64,000 nucleotides of DNA from Catalinimonas alkaloidigena (GTDB lineage: Bacteria; Bacteroidota; Bacteroidia; Cytophagales; Flexibacteraceae), in the NCBI RefSeq assembly GCF_900100765.1, contig NZ_FNFO01000015.1, positions 39,449 through 103,448 on the forward strand, in the 5' to 3' direction. Position 1 is the stretch's first letter. Every line of letters starts with the position of its first letter. Positions 52,781 through 61,950 of this stretch are shown here, in pieces. A program made the translations under genes and the position numbers. The notes beneath the pieces were generated by a model. The model was not told the DNA's origin. It saw only the letters and a program-made list of their open reading frames with translations, and did no database searches.

Positions 52781-53227
52781 TTATTGAAGTTTATTTTGTA
52801 AGTATAACCTGTCTGCTATTATAAAGGAGCTTAGTGGAATTACAATGATGGCCAGCCAGGGCGAAAGACCGATGCCCAATAACGGAACGAGGGGCATCTT
52901 ATCGGTATAGCGCCACAAGTTCAACAGAAGCGAAGTTTTTTCTGCAAAGTACGAAAGCGTTGCCGCTACTATGGTAGCAACGCTGTAACTCATCCGAGTT
53001 GCCTGTCTACCCCAAGTGGGGTTGTGTAGTAACCAGGCAGTAGTTTTCCAAATAATCAGTACCAAGACGACATCTGCCAGGCTACAGCCTAGATAAGCTA
53101 GCTTAGCCATTTGCGGTGCGAAGTCTTTATAAAGTCCGGCGTGCAGGTTCTCCCAAAGAAAACTCATTACCCAGGCAGTGATGCCTAGCACCAAAAAATA
53201 CTGTTTGGATGTGTTTTTCGGCTTCAT
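52781..53227 (-). CDS. Hypothetical membrane protein
   Basis: 148 residues from the ATG at 53227 (MKPKNTSKQYFLVLG). Four hydrophobic segments (YFLVLGITAWVMSFLW, LAYLGCSLADVVLVLIIW, MSYSVATIVAATLSYFA, WLAIIVIPLSSFIIADRL) with ENLHAGLYKDF between them. No family recognised; predicted inner membrane. An in-frame upstream start at 53275 exists but adds a poor leader. Confidence 0.7.
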   Translation of the reverse strand: MKPKNTSKQYFLVLGITAWVMSFLWENLHAGLYKDFAPQMAKLAYLGCSLADVVLVLIIWKTTAWLLHNPTWGRQATRMSYSVATIVAATLSYFAEKTSLLLNLWRYTDKMPLVPLLGIGLSPWLAIIVIPLSSFIIADRLYLQNKLQ

Positions 53228-53423
53228 GTGTAAAAAATGGTATACGGAAACGTGAGCACTCCAGCGCCGCCCCAAGAAAGTAATTAGCCAGGTGCGTCGC
53301 TTACTTGGTATCCCAATGGCTATCGCCCTAGGATAGATAAACTACGCAAGTGTAGTTGGAGCATCATCCCACGCGTGCTTACTACTATTTTACCATCTGC
53401 TAGCTAGGTGGTGGAATAGAGCA

Positions 53424-54419
53424 TCAGGATTCTGGATAGACATCCGTCCAATTCCATCCGTCGTCGTAGAGAAGTGCGGCCAGCATGGCCCGTCGTGACG
53501 CCGCTAGAGCCCACTTTTTGGCCAGCGCTCGTTCGTCCATTGTTATCCAGCCCGCGGATTCTAATTCGTGCATTTGGGGGATAATGTGCGTCTCCGCTTG
53601 CGGTTGGATAAATTTCTGGCCAAGCACATCCAAATAGTTGTTGATGGCATGGCGGAGGGGGAGAAGTGCCTTAACGTCAGCTTCAACTATGTATTCAAGA
53701 AGGGTCAGCGCTTCGTCGAGTTTAGTCATCTGAAGGGCGATAGCGTCCTGCTTTCGTCCGCTATGGAAGTAATGGGCAATGGGATAGGACGTGTGGTTTT
53801 GGGTGTGCCGGTTGATCATGTTTTGTAAGGCAGTAGCGACTGACAATAGGCCTTCAACATGTTCTTTATCGCCAGTGCGGAGCAACAGGTCTTGTGGGGT
53901 TTCTCCTAAGTTGGAGATAAACAGACTTAGACTTCGCTTATGAATAATGGCTGAGGAAACGGAAACCAGATAGGTCATGGCCGTCGTGATAAATACAAAG
54001 CCTATAAAAGAAAAGGCAGCGATGAGAAGCTCCCAAGCCTTGCTGCCAGGCTTAAAGTCGCCGTTTCCCATGGTTGAGAGTACATACCCGCTAAAGTAGA
54101 CTTTCTCCAACATGCTGGCGGCGGTATGTTGAGTAGAACTGACGACTGAACCTGTTTCACTCATGAGCAAGAGCCATAGACCTATCCACAACAGTAACAT
54201 CCACATGGCCAGCAGAGAAAGTAGAATGGTAATTCCGGAGAACTTCAGTAGGTGGCGGACGCCAGTGACACGGCTGAACCAGAGAACAACAGACCACAGT
54301 AGGCGCGTGACACTATGCGTAAGCCTCCCGGCGCCATTAGAAGACAGAGTGGTGTAAAAAAAGTCATAGAAGGTAAGTAAGAGGAGGATGCTTCCCAAGA
54401 GCAAATACAACACAGGCAT
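53424..54419 (-). CDS. Ion channel protein, potassium-channel-like pore
   Basis: About 331 residues from the ATG at 54419. Hydrophobic segments at the start (LYLLLGSILLLLTFYDFFYT, LSLLAMWMLLLWIGLWLLL), a pore loop (YFSGYVLSTMGNGDFKPG) and a following helix (LLIAAFSFIGFVFITTAMTYLV). The pore sequence TMGNGD resembles TVGYGD with Tyr replaced by Asn, so selectivity is uncertain. A long helical cytoplasmic part follows. Its stop is 196 bp beyond the next gene's. Confidence 0.75.
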   Translation of the reverse strand: MPVLYLLLGSILLLLTFYDFFYTTLSSNGAGRLTHSVTRLLWSVVLWFSRVTGVRHLLKFSGITILLSLLAMWMLLLWIGLWLLLMSETGSVVSSTQHTAASMLEKVYFSGYVLSTMGNGDFKPGSKAWELLIAAFSFIGFVFITTAMTYLVSVSSAIIHKRSLSLFISNLGETPQDLLLRTGDKEHVEGLLSVATALQNMINRHTQNHTSYPIAHYFHSGRKQDAIALQMTKLDEALTLLEYIVEADVKALLPLRHAINNYLDVLGQKFIQPQAETHIIPQMHELESAGWITMDERALAKKWALAASRRAMLAALLYDDGWNWTDVYPES

Positions 54420-54579
54420 AGAAGAGGATAAAATCAGTGAAAAGAACAAGCGAAGTAAACTAAATGTACCCTGGGCTATTACCAGCCGCGCCAAACAGTT
54501 GGTCCTTATTGCACATAAATATGAGGTGAATTGTGATGATACACAGAAATCTTATCCCCCATGTCAGAGGCTGCAACAG

Positions 54580-55869
54580 CTAGGTTCTTTCATCAACCAT
54601 GTCTAGGATCAGACCTGCCCAAGTGAAGTTCTGCGCCCCCATTCCCTTCCCGGTGAAAGGGTGGTAATACTCGCGAAACCCACTCTTCTCAAGTAAGGCC
54701 TTTACGGTTTCAACCAAATGCAGAGCGGCTTCTTTATAGCCGCTCTGCCGCAGGACATCATGTAAAAACCAGTTAAGGTAAATCCAGGTGGGCCCACGCC
54801 ACAGGAAGAGCGATGAGTCCGGATTAAAGGACGGATGGTTCACCGCTACGGAGGGCATGGGGTACGTAACAGCAAACTCATCCTGATTAAACCAGTGGCT
54901 TGCCATCACACGTGCAACAATAGAGGGATCTATCTTTTTGATCGCCAAAGGAAAAAAGATAGTAGGCGTCAGGATGTTGATTTTTTTATTTTCCGGGCCG
55001 TAGAGATCGAGGAATGCACCCTTGTCCGCATCATACGAAAGGCGTATTAAACTTTCCAGTGCCTTGTCAGCCAACTGGTCGAAGTCATCCGCGTCAGGGT
55101 CGTTAATTTCTCGGCACAGAGAAGCAAGAACATATAGGTTTTGGATGTAAACAGTGTTCATGCCCACTTCCTTCACCCGGAAATAGTTATGCTTCCTAAT
55201 CTTTTTTAGATCGTAGCGGAAGCAAAAGTTTCGAAAATCAACGCTTACTACCTTCATGAACAACTGCCAATTGGCTTTCCTGCTCCGAAACCCCAACACT
55301 GGGTCGAACGTCGGTTTCCAATCCATACCAGATTCAAAAGGTGAGATGATGGTAATCAGTCCGTCTCCATCAAAATCACGGTTTTGAGCAATCCACTGGT
55401 AATAGCGCTTTAATTTTTGAACAACCTGTTTAAGAAAAGCGCGATCTCGGTTGGCTTCGTAGAGTCGAGCTGCCACCTGGGCCACGAAAGGGGGCTGGAT
55501 GAGAGCGCTCATGTGGGTTTTGAACAGGTTTACTCCCAATCCGGGGCGAGATTGAAAAATGTCAGTAGCTCTGCCCGGCAATACGTTGTTCCAATAAATG
55601 ATGTGTCCCACAAATCCATCTGTCTGTTGTAAGGCGAACAAACTCATCAGGTGTTGCTTCGCCATTTCCGACTCACCCAGCGCGCATAGGATGAAGGCAT
55701 GGAAACACGTGTCCCAAAAAAACTGAAACGGGTAGGTTTTAGGAGAGGGTTTGGTATAGTAGTAGTCGGTTCGCGCCTCGTTGGAATAGCCATGCACCAT
55801 GTTTGCGCGCATCAGGGTGCCTACTTTTTCGCGTAGTGTTTGGTGACTCATAGGCTTTTTTTTACCCAA
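54580..55869 (-). CDS. Trehalase/GH63-like glycoside hydrolase (MGH1-type)
   Basis: 429 residues. (Alpha/alpha)6-type features: FQFFWDTCFHAFILCALG, GRATDIFQSRPGLG, RYYQWIAQNRDFDGDGLI, ESGMDWKPTFD (the W-K/acidic cluster where one catalytic acid sits), and WRGPTWIYLNWFL near the end, all close to mannosylglycerate hydrolase/GH63-like proteins. Cytoplasmic, no signal peptide. It would hydrolyse an alpha-linked compatible solute or oligosaccharide. Position between the channel and DUF305 gene is not explained by function. Confidence 0.8.
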   Translation of the reverse strand: MGKKKPMSHQTLREKVGTLMRANMVHGYSNEARTDYYYTKPSPKTYPFQFFWDTCFHAFILCALGESEMAKQHLMSLFALQQTDGFVGHIIYWNNVLPGRATDIFQSRPGLGVNLFKTHMSALIQPPFVAQVAARLYEANRDRAFLKQVVQKLKRYYQWIAQNRDFDGDGLITIISPFESGMDWKPTFDPVLGFRSRKANWQLFMKVVSVDFRNFCFRYDLKKIRKHNYFRVKEVGMNTVYIQNLYVLASLCREINDPDADDFDQLADKALESLIRLSYDADKGAFLDLYGPENKKINILTPTIFFPLAIKKIDPSIVARVMASHWFNQDEFAVTYPMPSVAVNHPSFNPDSSLFLWRGPTWIYLNWFLHDVLRQSGYKEAALHLVETVKALLEKSGFREYYHPFTGKGMGAQNFTWAGLILDMVDERT

Positions 55870-55913
55870 AAGATAACCGGCGGCGGAGTACCTGCCACCA
55901 CCACCGATTACGG

Positions 55914-56531
55914 TCAGTACGATTTGTTTTGCAAAAGCCAGGTTTGTAGCTCGTCAATTTCTTTTGCTTGACTTGCAACAATGTTCTGGGCCAGCTCTCG
56001 GGTTACTGTCGCTTCTCCATGATCTAACAAGGCCTGAGATACGTCGATGGCACTTTGATGATGGTCAATCATCAAAGCCGCAAAGTCTTGATCAGCATCA
56101 CCAGTTAGCACCCTCAGATCAACGGCTTTGCCCATTTTTTCCATCGCCTGCATTACCGCCATGGCATATGCAGCATTGGTCTGACCGTCAGGCTGATAGG
56201 AAGTTAGAAACGCGGTAAATTCACTGATTTCTATTTGCTGCTCGGCAATTACTCGTTGGGCAATGGCTTGAATAGTAGTATCATCTCCATTCTGTAACTC
56301 ATACTGGGCCATATCTATGGCCGTTTGGTGATGCATTGGCATCATCATGGCGAAGTCATAATCTGGATCTCCTGTGGTAGACATGGTATCCATTTGTTCC
56401 ATCATCTGATGCATGAAGCCCATGTAGGCATTTTCATCGTGAGGTTGTACTTGCAAGCCTGCCTCTTCCTGATCACAGGCGGCCAACCAGACAAACCCGG
56501 CTAAGCAAGCGGGTAAGAAGAATCTTTTCAT
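55914..56531 (-). CDS. DUF305 lipoprotein with two repeats
   Basis: 205 residues. Signal peptide with lipobox WLAAC (Cys19 region). Two DUF305 repeats with histidine pairs: MMMPMHHQTAIDMAQ and ALMIDHHQSAIDVSQ, the HH motif that binds copper or other metals in this ferritin-like family. Met-rich start (YMGFMHQMMEQMDTM) is also typical for copper handling. It would sit on the inner or outer membrane, facing the periplasm. Nearby CPH ATPase supports a metal-resistance role. Confidence 0.9.
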   Translation of the reverse strand: MKRFFLPACLAGFVWLAACDQEEAGLQVQPHDENAYMGFMHQMMEQMDTMSTTGDPDYDFAMMMPMHHQTAIDMAQYELQNGDDTTIQAIAQRVIAEQQIEISEFTAFLTSYQPDGQTNAAYAMAVMQAMEKMGKAVDLRVLTGDADQDFAALMIDHHQSAIDVSQALLDHGEATVTRELAQNIVASQAKEIDELQTWLLQNKSY

Positions 56532-56874
56532 GTAGCGTTAAACTAAAGCGTTAAAAAAAGTGGAAGTGCTGTTTTTACTAGTGGCGCGAGATGACAGTGC
56601 CTGGTACCGACGGTTCTCGAATTCTTTGCGTTGATGTTTGCCTTTAAGGATGCGGGTTTAGCGTGAAAGTGCCTCGATCAACTTCTCTACCCGCTCAGCA
56701 CTTAACGAGAAACAGGATAGTAAGCATACTGCACATAAGGCCCTACTGGTCTGGCCTCAATTCTACGGATGTAGGTAGAAGCTGTTTTACATGGTTGTTA
56801 GAATATTTTATAACTACCCTATATCTGCACAAATAAGCGCATACACGCAAAGAGAAGAGTCACGCCACGCTGCC
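56532..56874. other. Spacer without a convincing gene
   Basis: No certain gene. AT-rich sequence around 56790-56830. A plus frame at 56791-56979 overlaps the methyltransferase remnant in antisense and is not called. Confidence 0.4.
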
Positions 56875-57450
56875 CTAATTTCGGCTAGCATGCTTCTTGG
56901 CCTCATACAACGACAGGGATCCAAAGAAGGTCTTAAACTGGTAAGTTTCCCTCATCCGTTCAAAGCCAGCGTTTTCTAAATAAGTGGGTAATAATTCATT
57001 GATATGGTCGGTGGTGGTAGCAAAGCTGTCTACCCATTGAATCAAATAAAATGCAGCATGCATCGTGCCGTGATCGTCGGGGCCTTACCCCAATCAGCCA
57101 AGAGAACTTCCCCTCCCGGACGGAATACCTGGTAAATTTCCTTCAGGATCACTCCTTTCTGATGCGCATCCAGGTGATAAAAGATCAGGCGCTACCCGAT
57201 CGAGGAAAGTATCCTGATAGAGCAAATGCGTTCTATCAAAGGTGTGCAAATGGATCAAGATGTGACATGATCTTGCTTTGCTCCGAGCGCTCTGCAGTAT
57301 CCTGGGAGCTACGTCCACACCAAATACAGCAGTTTGAGGATAGGTCCGCTTAATCAGACGTGTCAGGGCGGCGGTGCCGCCACCAAAGTCGTATTTCGGA
57401 TGTATGCTTGATGCACGAGTGTAGCTTTAAACCGCTTTCCAGGCATTGGC
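56875..57450 (-). pseudogene. Decayed class I SAM-dependent methyltransferase
   Basis: The minus strand gives recognisable pieces in shifting frames: RFKATLVHQ, then DFGGGTAALTRLIKR (SAM loop), YPQTAVFGVDVAP (motif II), a broken middle, FYHLDAHQKGVILKEIYQVF with RPGGEVLLADW (motif near the end of the fold), and finally a C-terminus FERMRETYQFKTFFGSLSLYEAKK. At least three frameshifts or stops separate them. The pattern is that of UbiE-like methyltransferases. A gene inactivated on this plasmid. Confidence 0.75.
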
Positions 57451-57550
57451 CTGCGTAATACCTAGTTATAAGCAGGAGTAAGCCAGTCAAAGCGGAGGGC
57501 GGGAATAAATTTCCACAGGGATTGGAAAGGTGAAGGTGAGTACATCGCGT

Positions 57551-58240
57551 TTAGTGCTTATGTTCACCAGTTTCCTGATGGCCTTCTTCGCCCTCCTCTT
57601 CCTGTGATTCTAGGAACCGACCTTGTGGTCCGACGCCTTCCAGGTATGCTAATTGTGAGCCGTGGTGACCCGCCATCGACACGCTATAAGCGGCTCCGAT
57701 CAGCACCAAGGCGACCACGGCCTCGCCCCACACTTTGTAGCGGGGCAGCCAGAACGTACCCGCTTTAAGCAGCACGGCAATGCCACTGAGCCAAAGCGTG
57801 AAGCTGGCGTACTGATCATGTTCTTGCAACACGGCGCGGGCGTGCTCGCTGAGGCCATGGGTGTGCGGGTGCGTGAAGGAAGCCGAAATATAGGCCGTGG
57901 CAAATCCAAGCGCGAGCAGCACCAGCGTAACCCAACTTAATTCGCGGCGGAACACCACAAACTGTGCTAACTGCGTTAGCGCAGCGATGAGCAGTAGTAC
58001 AATCGGAAAATGGACAACCAGTGGGTGTAATGTAGGGAAATCAGAAAGCTCAGCGGTCGTAGGGGTATTCGCCGTTGGCGCTGGCTGGAGATGCGCCGCT
58101 TCCGGATCAGCGGTGGGAGCAAGTCCTGTAGTAGAGGCGACGTGAGCGGTGTCGTGTTGTTCGCCTTCATGGGCCTTGGCCGTCGTGACAAAAAGACTTC
58201 CTAGCAAAACGCCTACGAGAAATAAAGACCAAAAATTCAT
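57551..58240 (-). CDS. DUF2231-like membrane protein with histidine-rich ends
   Basis: 229 residues from ATG 58240. Signal-like N-terminus (FLVGVLLGSLFVTTAKAHEGEQHDTAH), then the DUF2231 pattern LHPLVVHFPIVLLLIAALTQL, and three more hydrophobic segments (VTLVLLALGFATAYISASF, FTLWLSGIAVLLKAG, VVALVLIGAAYSVSMAGHHG). Tail GEEGHQETGEHKH is His/Glu-rich. Known DUF2231 proteins are predicted membrane redox or haem-related. His clusters suggest metal binding. Last gene of a leftward block. Confidence 0.78.
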   Translation of the reverse strand: MNFWSLFLVGVLLGSLFVTTAKAHEGEQHDTAHVASTTGLAPTADPEAAHLQPAPTANTPTTAELSDFPTLHPLVVHFPIVLLLIAALTQLAQFVVFRRELSWVTLVLLALGFATAYISASFTHPHTHGLSEHARAVLQEHDQYASFTLWLSGIAVLLKAGTFWLPRYKVWGEAVVALVLIGAAYSVSMAGHHGSQLAYLEGVGPQGRFLESQEEEGEEGHQETGEHKH

Positions 58241-58374
58241 GGAAAGGGTTAGTTTTAGTGATACAGTAGGCAAGAAGAAGAGCGCCAAAAAATCTCTCTT
58301 TTAACGTTACCGGGTAGCGCTTCTGACATAGGGTGGGTGTCGTGAGCGGATAGTAAGGCTAACCGCTAGAGAGC

Positions 58375-58707
58375 TTAGGATTTCTTCGGTGCGTGTATGT
58401 CTATCTTCCGGAGTCCGGCCAATGCACCCGTCAATCCGCCGAGGCTACTGCCTACTACGAATCCAAAGAAAGCCGCTACGCCTTCGCCGCCAGCGGCCAG
58501 TTGGCCTAAGCCGGCGACTGGCCACCACCCCGCCGCGAGACCCCACGTCAGTAGGGCCATCAGCAGCCCTCCGAGTAGTCCCCCAACTACAGCTCCTTTG
58601 CCAATAGCAGGGTGGTAGATACGTTGCTGATGCGGGTCGTAATCGAGAAGAGGTACCAACAACTGGGCATCCATGGGTTTCTTGTTGACGTGAAGAGGCT
58701 CTTTCAT
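58375..58707 (-). CDS. Glycine-zipper membrane protein
   Basis: 110 residues. Short cytoplasmic start, then AVVGGLLGGLLMALLTWGLAAGW and GFVVGSSLGGLTGALAGL, two glycine-rich membrane segments of the type called glycine zippers. No family recognised. In the same leftward block as its neighbours, 134 bp from the DUF2231-like gene and 29 bp from the one after. Confidence 0.6.
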   Translation of the reverse strand: MKEPLHVNKKPMDAQLLVPLLDYDPHQQRIYHPAIGKGAVVGGLLGGLLMALLTWGLAAGWWPVAGLGQLAAGGEGVAAFFGFVVGSSLGGLTGALAGLRKIDIHAPKKS

Positions 58708-58736
58708 GATTGAGTATATTTGGGTAGTTATGCACG

Positions 58737-59975
58737 TTATGGCGCTTTTTCGCCTAATGGATCCGTATCTGATACGTAAAGGGTCGTATCTACCGGCATG
58801 GGGAAGGGGGAAAGCAGGCGATCCACCGTTTGTTGCACGTGGGCTGTCAGTCGGCTCGTATCGCCGATAATCCAGGCGTAGTTCAGTACCGTTTCCTGGG
58901 ATCCGGTGGGAGACGGCTTTACCATCGTCAGGTAATCCCGTACCGAACTTGGGACGCTGTCACGCTCTACCAGTAATATCGGGCCATGCTTGCCCATATG
59001 ACCAAGCACCGCAGCAGGAATAATGAACAGCAGGTCGTCCGGCGTCCCGATGATGTAATTATGACCCGATTGGGCAATGCCCCACCCAAACGCGCGTCCG
59101 TCCCAGTCCCACCACCAAGCGTAATTACGGCCGTAGTCTTTGTAGCCAGCGTTGAGGGCACTTGTCGCTTGTGGAGTAGGTCCGATCAGCCGCCGGGCGA
59201 TGCCATACTGGGCCAGCTCGCGCACGACCCGGTCCGACACCATCGTTGTATCACCTACTACATACAAGTATGCTTCACCATAGCGGCGCTCCAGCATCCG
59301 TCGGGTAGCATGTGGGATGGAGTCATGGTATACCCAGGCAAAGCCTTTACCCATGTGCGCATTCCAGCCCATCGGACCCACGCCATGGGCGATGCTGGCC
59401 GGATGATCTACGGCCGACAAAACGACTTCGTCAGGATGATCAGCTTTTAACGCGCCTGCCCATCGATCCAGCAATTCGGCCATGGACACGGGGTCAGGTG
59501 CCTGAAAGTTGCGGACTTTGTAACCGAGCAGTTCCTCTACTCGCTTTACCTCAGTGGCAGGGACATTGAGACCGTACACATCCGTGCGATGATCGCCTAA
59601 TACACCTTCGGGTTGTAACCGTTTCATTTCACGCAGGGTTTGCTCGGAAAGCCGGTCGTTTTTGTCCAGATACAGCAGCGGAGCATTGACGGGCATGTGC
59701 GTGACGCGGTGCATAGCCATATACGCCAGTTGAGGATCTTGCGGGCACAAAATGATCGCTCCGACTGCGTTATCTTCACGGGTAGCCGGATACACCGTTT
59801 GTGTGAGCAGAATGGCCTGTTCCTCAGGTGAATGGCCGGGAAGTCGAACGGTATACGCGGTGGCCAGAGCTTCCTGCTGAAGGGGGTGACCCCCGGCGCC
59901 GGGTGGGCCCTGCGTAGTGCCGCAGGCGCTGAATAAGAGCGACGACGTCGCAAGGAAAAGCAAACTAGATTTCAT
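58737..59975 (-). CDS. Lipoprotein with cell-wall-binding-repeat-like domain
   Basis: 412 residues from ATG 59975 (MKSSLLFLATSSLLFSAC). Lipobox LFSAC. The ectodomain has repeated Rossmann-like units: NAPLLYLDKNDRLSEQTL, GPILLVERDSVPSSVRDYL and YLYVVGDTTMVSDRVVREL, which resemble cell wall binding repeat 2 (where each unit carries an Asn/Gly-Pro-Ile-Leu-Leu strand). Such repeats are known in Gram-positives; here in a Gram-negative lipoprotein they probably bind another envelope molecule. The start overlaps the end of the upstream neighbour by 4 bases. Confidence 0.65.
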   Translation of the reverse strand: MKSSLLFLATSSLLFSACGTTQGPPGAGGHPLQQEALATAYTVRLPGHSPEEQAILLTQTVYPATREDNAVGAIILCPQDPQLAYMAMHRVTHMPVNAPLLYLDKNDRLSEQTLREMKRLQPEGVLGDHRTDVYGLNVPATEVKRVEELLGYKVRNFQAPDPVSMAELLDRWAGALKADHPDEVVLSAVDHPASIAHGVGPMGWNAHMGKGFAWVYHDSIPHATRRMLERRYGEAYLYVVGDTTMVSDRVVRELAQYGIARRLIGPTPQATSALNAGYKDYGRNYAWWWDWDGRAFGWGIAQSGHNYIIGTPDDLLFIIPAAVLGHMGKHGPILLVERDSVPSSVRDYLTMVKPSPTGSQETVLNYAWIIGDTSRLTAHVQQTVDRLLSPFPMPVDTTLYVSDTDPLGEKAP

Positions 59976-61600
59976 AGGTTTCCGGGTTTCAGGTGGCGGC
60001 GAATCATGATCCAGTTCAGAGGCCAAGCCGCCAGAAAGCCGATAAAGGAGGCCAGCCAGAGGCTGCCGAACCACAGCAAATCATCTTCTTTGGGCATCAT
60101 CGGGATGTGGTCCATCAGCATGTACCAGGCGCTGGTCATCATGCCTAGACTAACGGCCAACATGCTGAAAAAAGTCGTGATCAAGGCCATACGCCATATG
60201 TGAGGGCGAGGCATAGAGCTCATCATGCTCTGCTTCATGGGATACTGCACCAATACCCAGGCGGTTCCGATGGCCAAGACCAGCATGAAAAACATCATCA
60301 GGGGCATACCCGCTCCCAACCAGGCTTCTGCGCCATCTAGCCAAGCTGGAAAGAAAATAGGGAAGCCGAACCAGACAAACAGAAAGCCAATAGCAATCAT
60401 GAGAGGCGCGCCATAGCCAAACCCCATAGCAGTAGCTGCCGCGCTCTGTAGGCTATGCGACCGCAGCCAGTGCCAGCCTCCCTGTTCGTCTTGCCAGGCG
60501 GGGCGTCGGTAAGCATTCAGATAAAGCACGGGGCCTAACACCGGTAGCAGCAGTGAGGACAGCGCCCAGGCTATTTTTAACGGCATCTTCACCATGGGTA
60601 AGGTCAGCGCGGCATGTACCCACACAAAAACGGCTGATGCAAGGCCCCATCCGATCAAAAGGGAAAGCAAGGCCTCCAGAGGACCTAAAGCAATAGCGCC
60701 CATGCTGGGGTATTCGGCTTTTTCGACGGCAAAGTCCAAGCGAGCGGCCGTGGAATAACTGATGCGATTGCTAACCAGCCAGAAATGGCGAAAGGGGCCT
60801 TCCGAGGGACTGACAAACCAGTCGGCACGTTGTGCCCAGACGTAGCGATCGAGCGCAGCCGGCAAACTGCCGTCATCCTGCGCGTAAAGAAGCGAAGCAT
60901 TGTTACTGCGGGCATAAGGTAAGGCAGCAAGGCCCAGAAGTGCATCGTTCGGGGTCGTGACTACATAATGAAAATAACCGCTTCTGCGCCAGTGCGTGCG
61001 TCCCCAGCCAAACTCGGTCTCTTCGTCTCGGTACTCAGCCAATTGTACGGCCAGTGCCTGAGGGGTAGCGGCCGCGATCCGTTCGGCCTGCCTGAAACCC
61101 TCGCCCAACGAAGCGGGCACTAGTTCCGAAGGTCCGATCAAGAAGGCTTTGCGGTCGGCATAACGGGTACTCAGAACAGGGTCAATAGCCCCTTCGTGTA
61201 CAAAAACGATGGGGGAACCATAATAAAATGCGTAGTAGAGGGCCGGCAGGGCCCATCCTAGTGCGCGCCGGTCACCCCCGGGGAGGACGAGTACATGTTT
61301 GCCGACAGGATCCACTGAAATGGAGTTCTGCGCAAACGTCTCCCAAGTTTGCTCCGTGGGCGCTTGCAACGCGGTTGCCGCCTGCGGATAAGGGATAGTC
61401 GTTTTCAGGTACGCATGCAGGTCCGACGCATCTACCGCCACCAAACGGGTTACGTTCTTGGTATGGGCCATCAGGCGCCCTTCTTCGGCCCCTTGTTGCG
61501 CCCAGGGGGCTACCTGAATGCTCTCGCGCAAGGTGTTGACTAATCCAAAGCCAATCACCAGCATACTACAAAATGCTACTATAGGATAAGACCACTTCAT
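59972..61600 (-). CDS. Membrane protein: cell-wall-binding-repeat-like ectodomain fused to DUF4396-like part
   Basis: 542 residues from ATG 61600. A first membrane segment (IVAFCSMLVIGFGLVNTL), an ectodomain (about 40-290) with SPIVFVHEGAIDPVLSTRYADRKAFLIGPSELVP of the same repeat type as in the next gene, then at least six membrane segments. The last ones with FSMLAVSLGMMTSAWYMLMDHIPMM and FGSLWLASFIGFLAAWPLNWIMIRRHLKPG match DUF4396, found near metal-handling genes. Met-rich loops. It overlaps the following gene by 4 bp, so the two are translated together. Confidence 0.65.
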   Translation of the reverse strand: MKWSYPIVAFCSMLVIGFGLVNTLRESIQVAPWAQQGAEEGRLMAHTKNVTRLVAVDASDLHAYLKTTIPYPQAATALQAPTEQTWETFAQNSISVDPVGKHVLVLPGGDRRALGWALPALYYAFYYGSPIVFVHEGAIDPVLSTRYADRKAFLIGPSELVPASLGEGFRQAERIAAATPQALAVQLAEYRDEETEFGWGRTHWRRSGYFHYVVTTPNDALLGLAALPYARSNNASLLYAQDDGSLPAALDRYVWAQRADWFVSPSEGPFRHFWLVSNRISYSTAARLDFAVEKAEYPSMGAIALGPLEALLSLLIGWGLASAVFVWVHAALTLPMVKMPLKIAWALSSLLLPVLGPVLYLNAYRRPAWQDEQGGWHWLRSHSLQSAAATAMGFGYGAPLMIAIGFLFVWFGFPIFFPAWLDGAEAWLGAGMPLMMFFMLVLAIGTAWVLVQYPMKQSMMSSMPRPHIWRMALITTFFSMLAVSLGMMTSAWYMLMDHIPMMPKEDDLLWFGSLWLASFIGFLAAWPLNWIMIRRHLKPGNL

Positions 61601-61611
61601 AAAGAACGTAG

Positions 61612-61941
61612 TTACGTGGTGGGAATCAGGTATGTCAGTAGCCACAGCACAGCAAATCCTCCTGCCAGTGCGTAGGCGATGATCCAGGGGAGACGGGGGG
61701 TCCGCCACACTACGCCCCCTAGGAGTGCCGCGATGCTGAGCAGGGTCAGCGTGTCGCCATGTTTGTGGGGCTGGTCGGTGCTTATGGCGTAAACTACCAG
61801 CGCCAGAAAACCCAGTACGGCAAGGCCTAAGTGGACCCCTACCAATCTCCGGGGAGGTTCATGGTGCTGATGTGCGGAGGTCAGTGGAAAAAGGCCTACC
61901 GTGGCGGCAGCCAAGAGTAAAATACCGGCAACAATATCCAT
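61612..61941 (-). CDS. Small membrane protein, 109 residues
   Basis: Four hydrophobic segments (AGILLLAAATVGLFPLTSA, LVGVHLGLAVLGFLALVVYAI, DTLTLLSIAALLGGVVW, WIIAYALAGGFAVLWLLTYL). Loops with HQHHEPP and TDQPHKHGD are His-rich and face one side, again suggesting metal or proton handling. No family. 11 bp before the previous gene and 9 bp after the next, so in one operon. Confidence 0.7.
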   Translation of the reverse strand: MDIVAGILLLAAATVGLFPLTSAHQHHEPPRRLVGVHLGLAVLGFLALVVYAISTDQPHKHGDTLTLLSIAALLGGVVWRTPRLPWIIAYALAGGFAVLWLLTYLIPTT

Positions 61942-61950
61942 GTACTTAGG

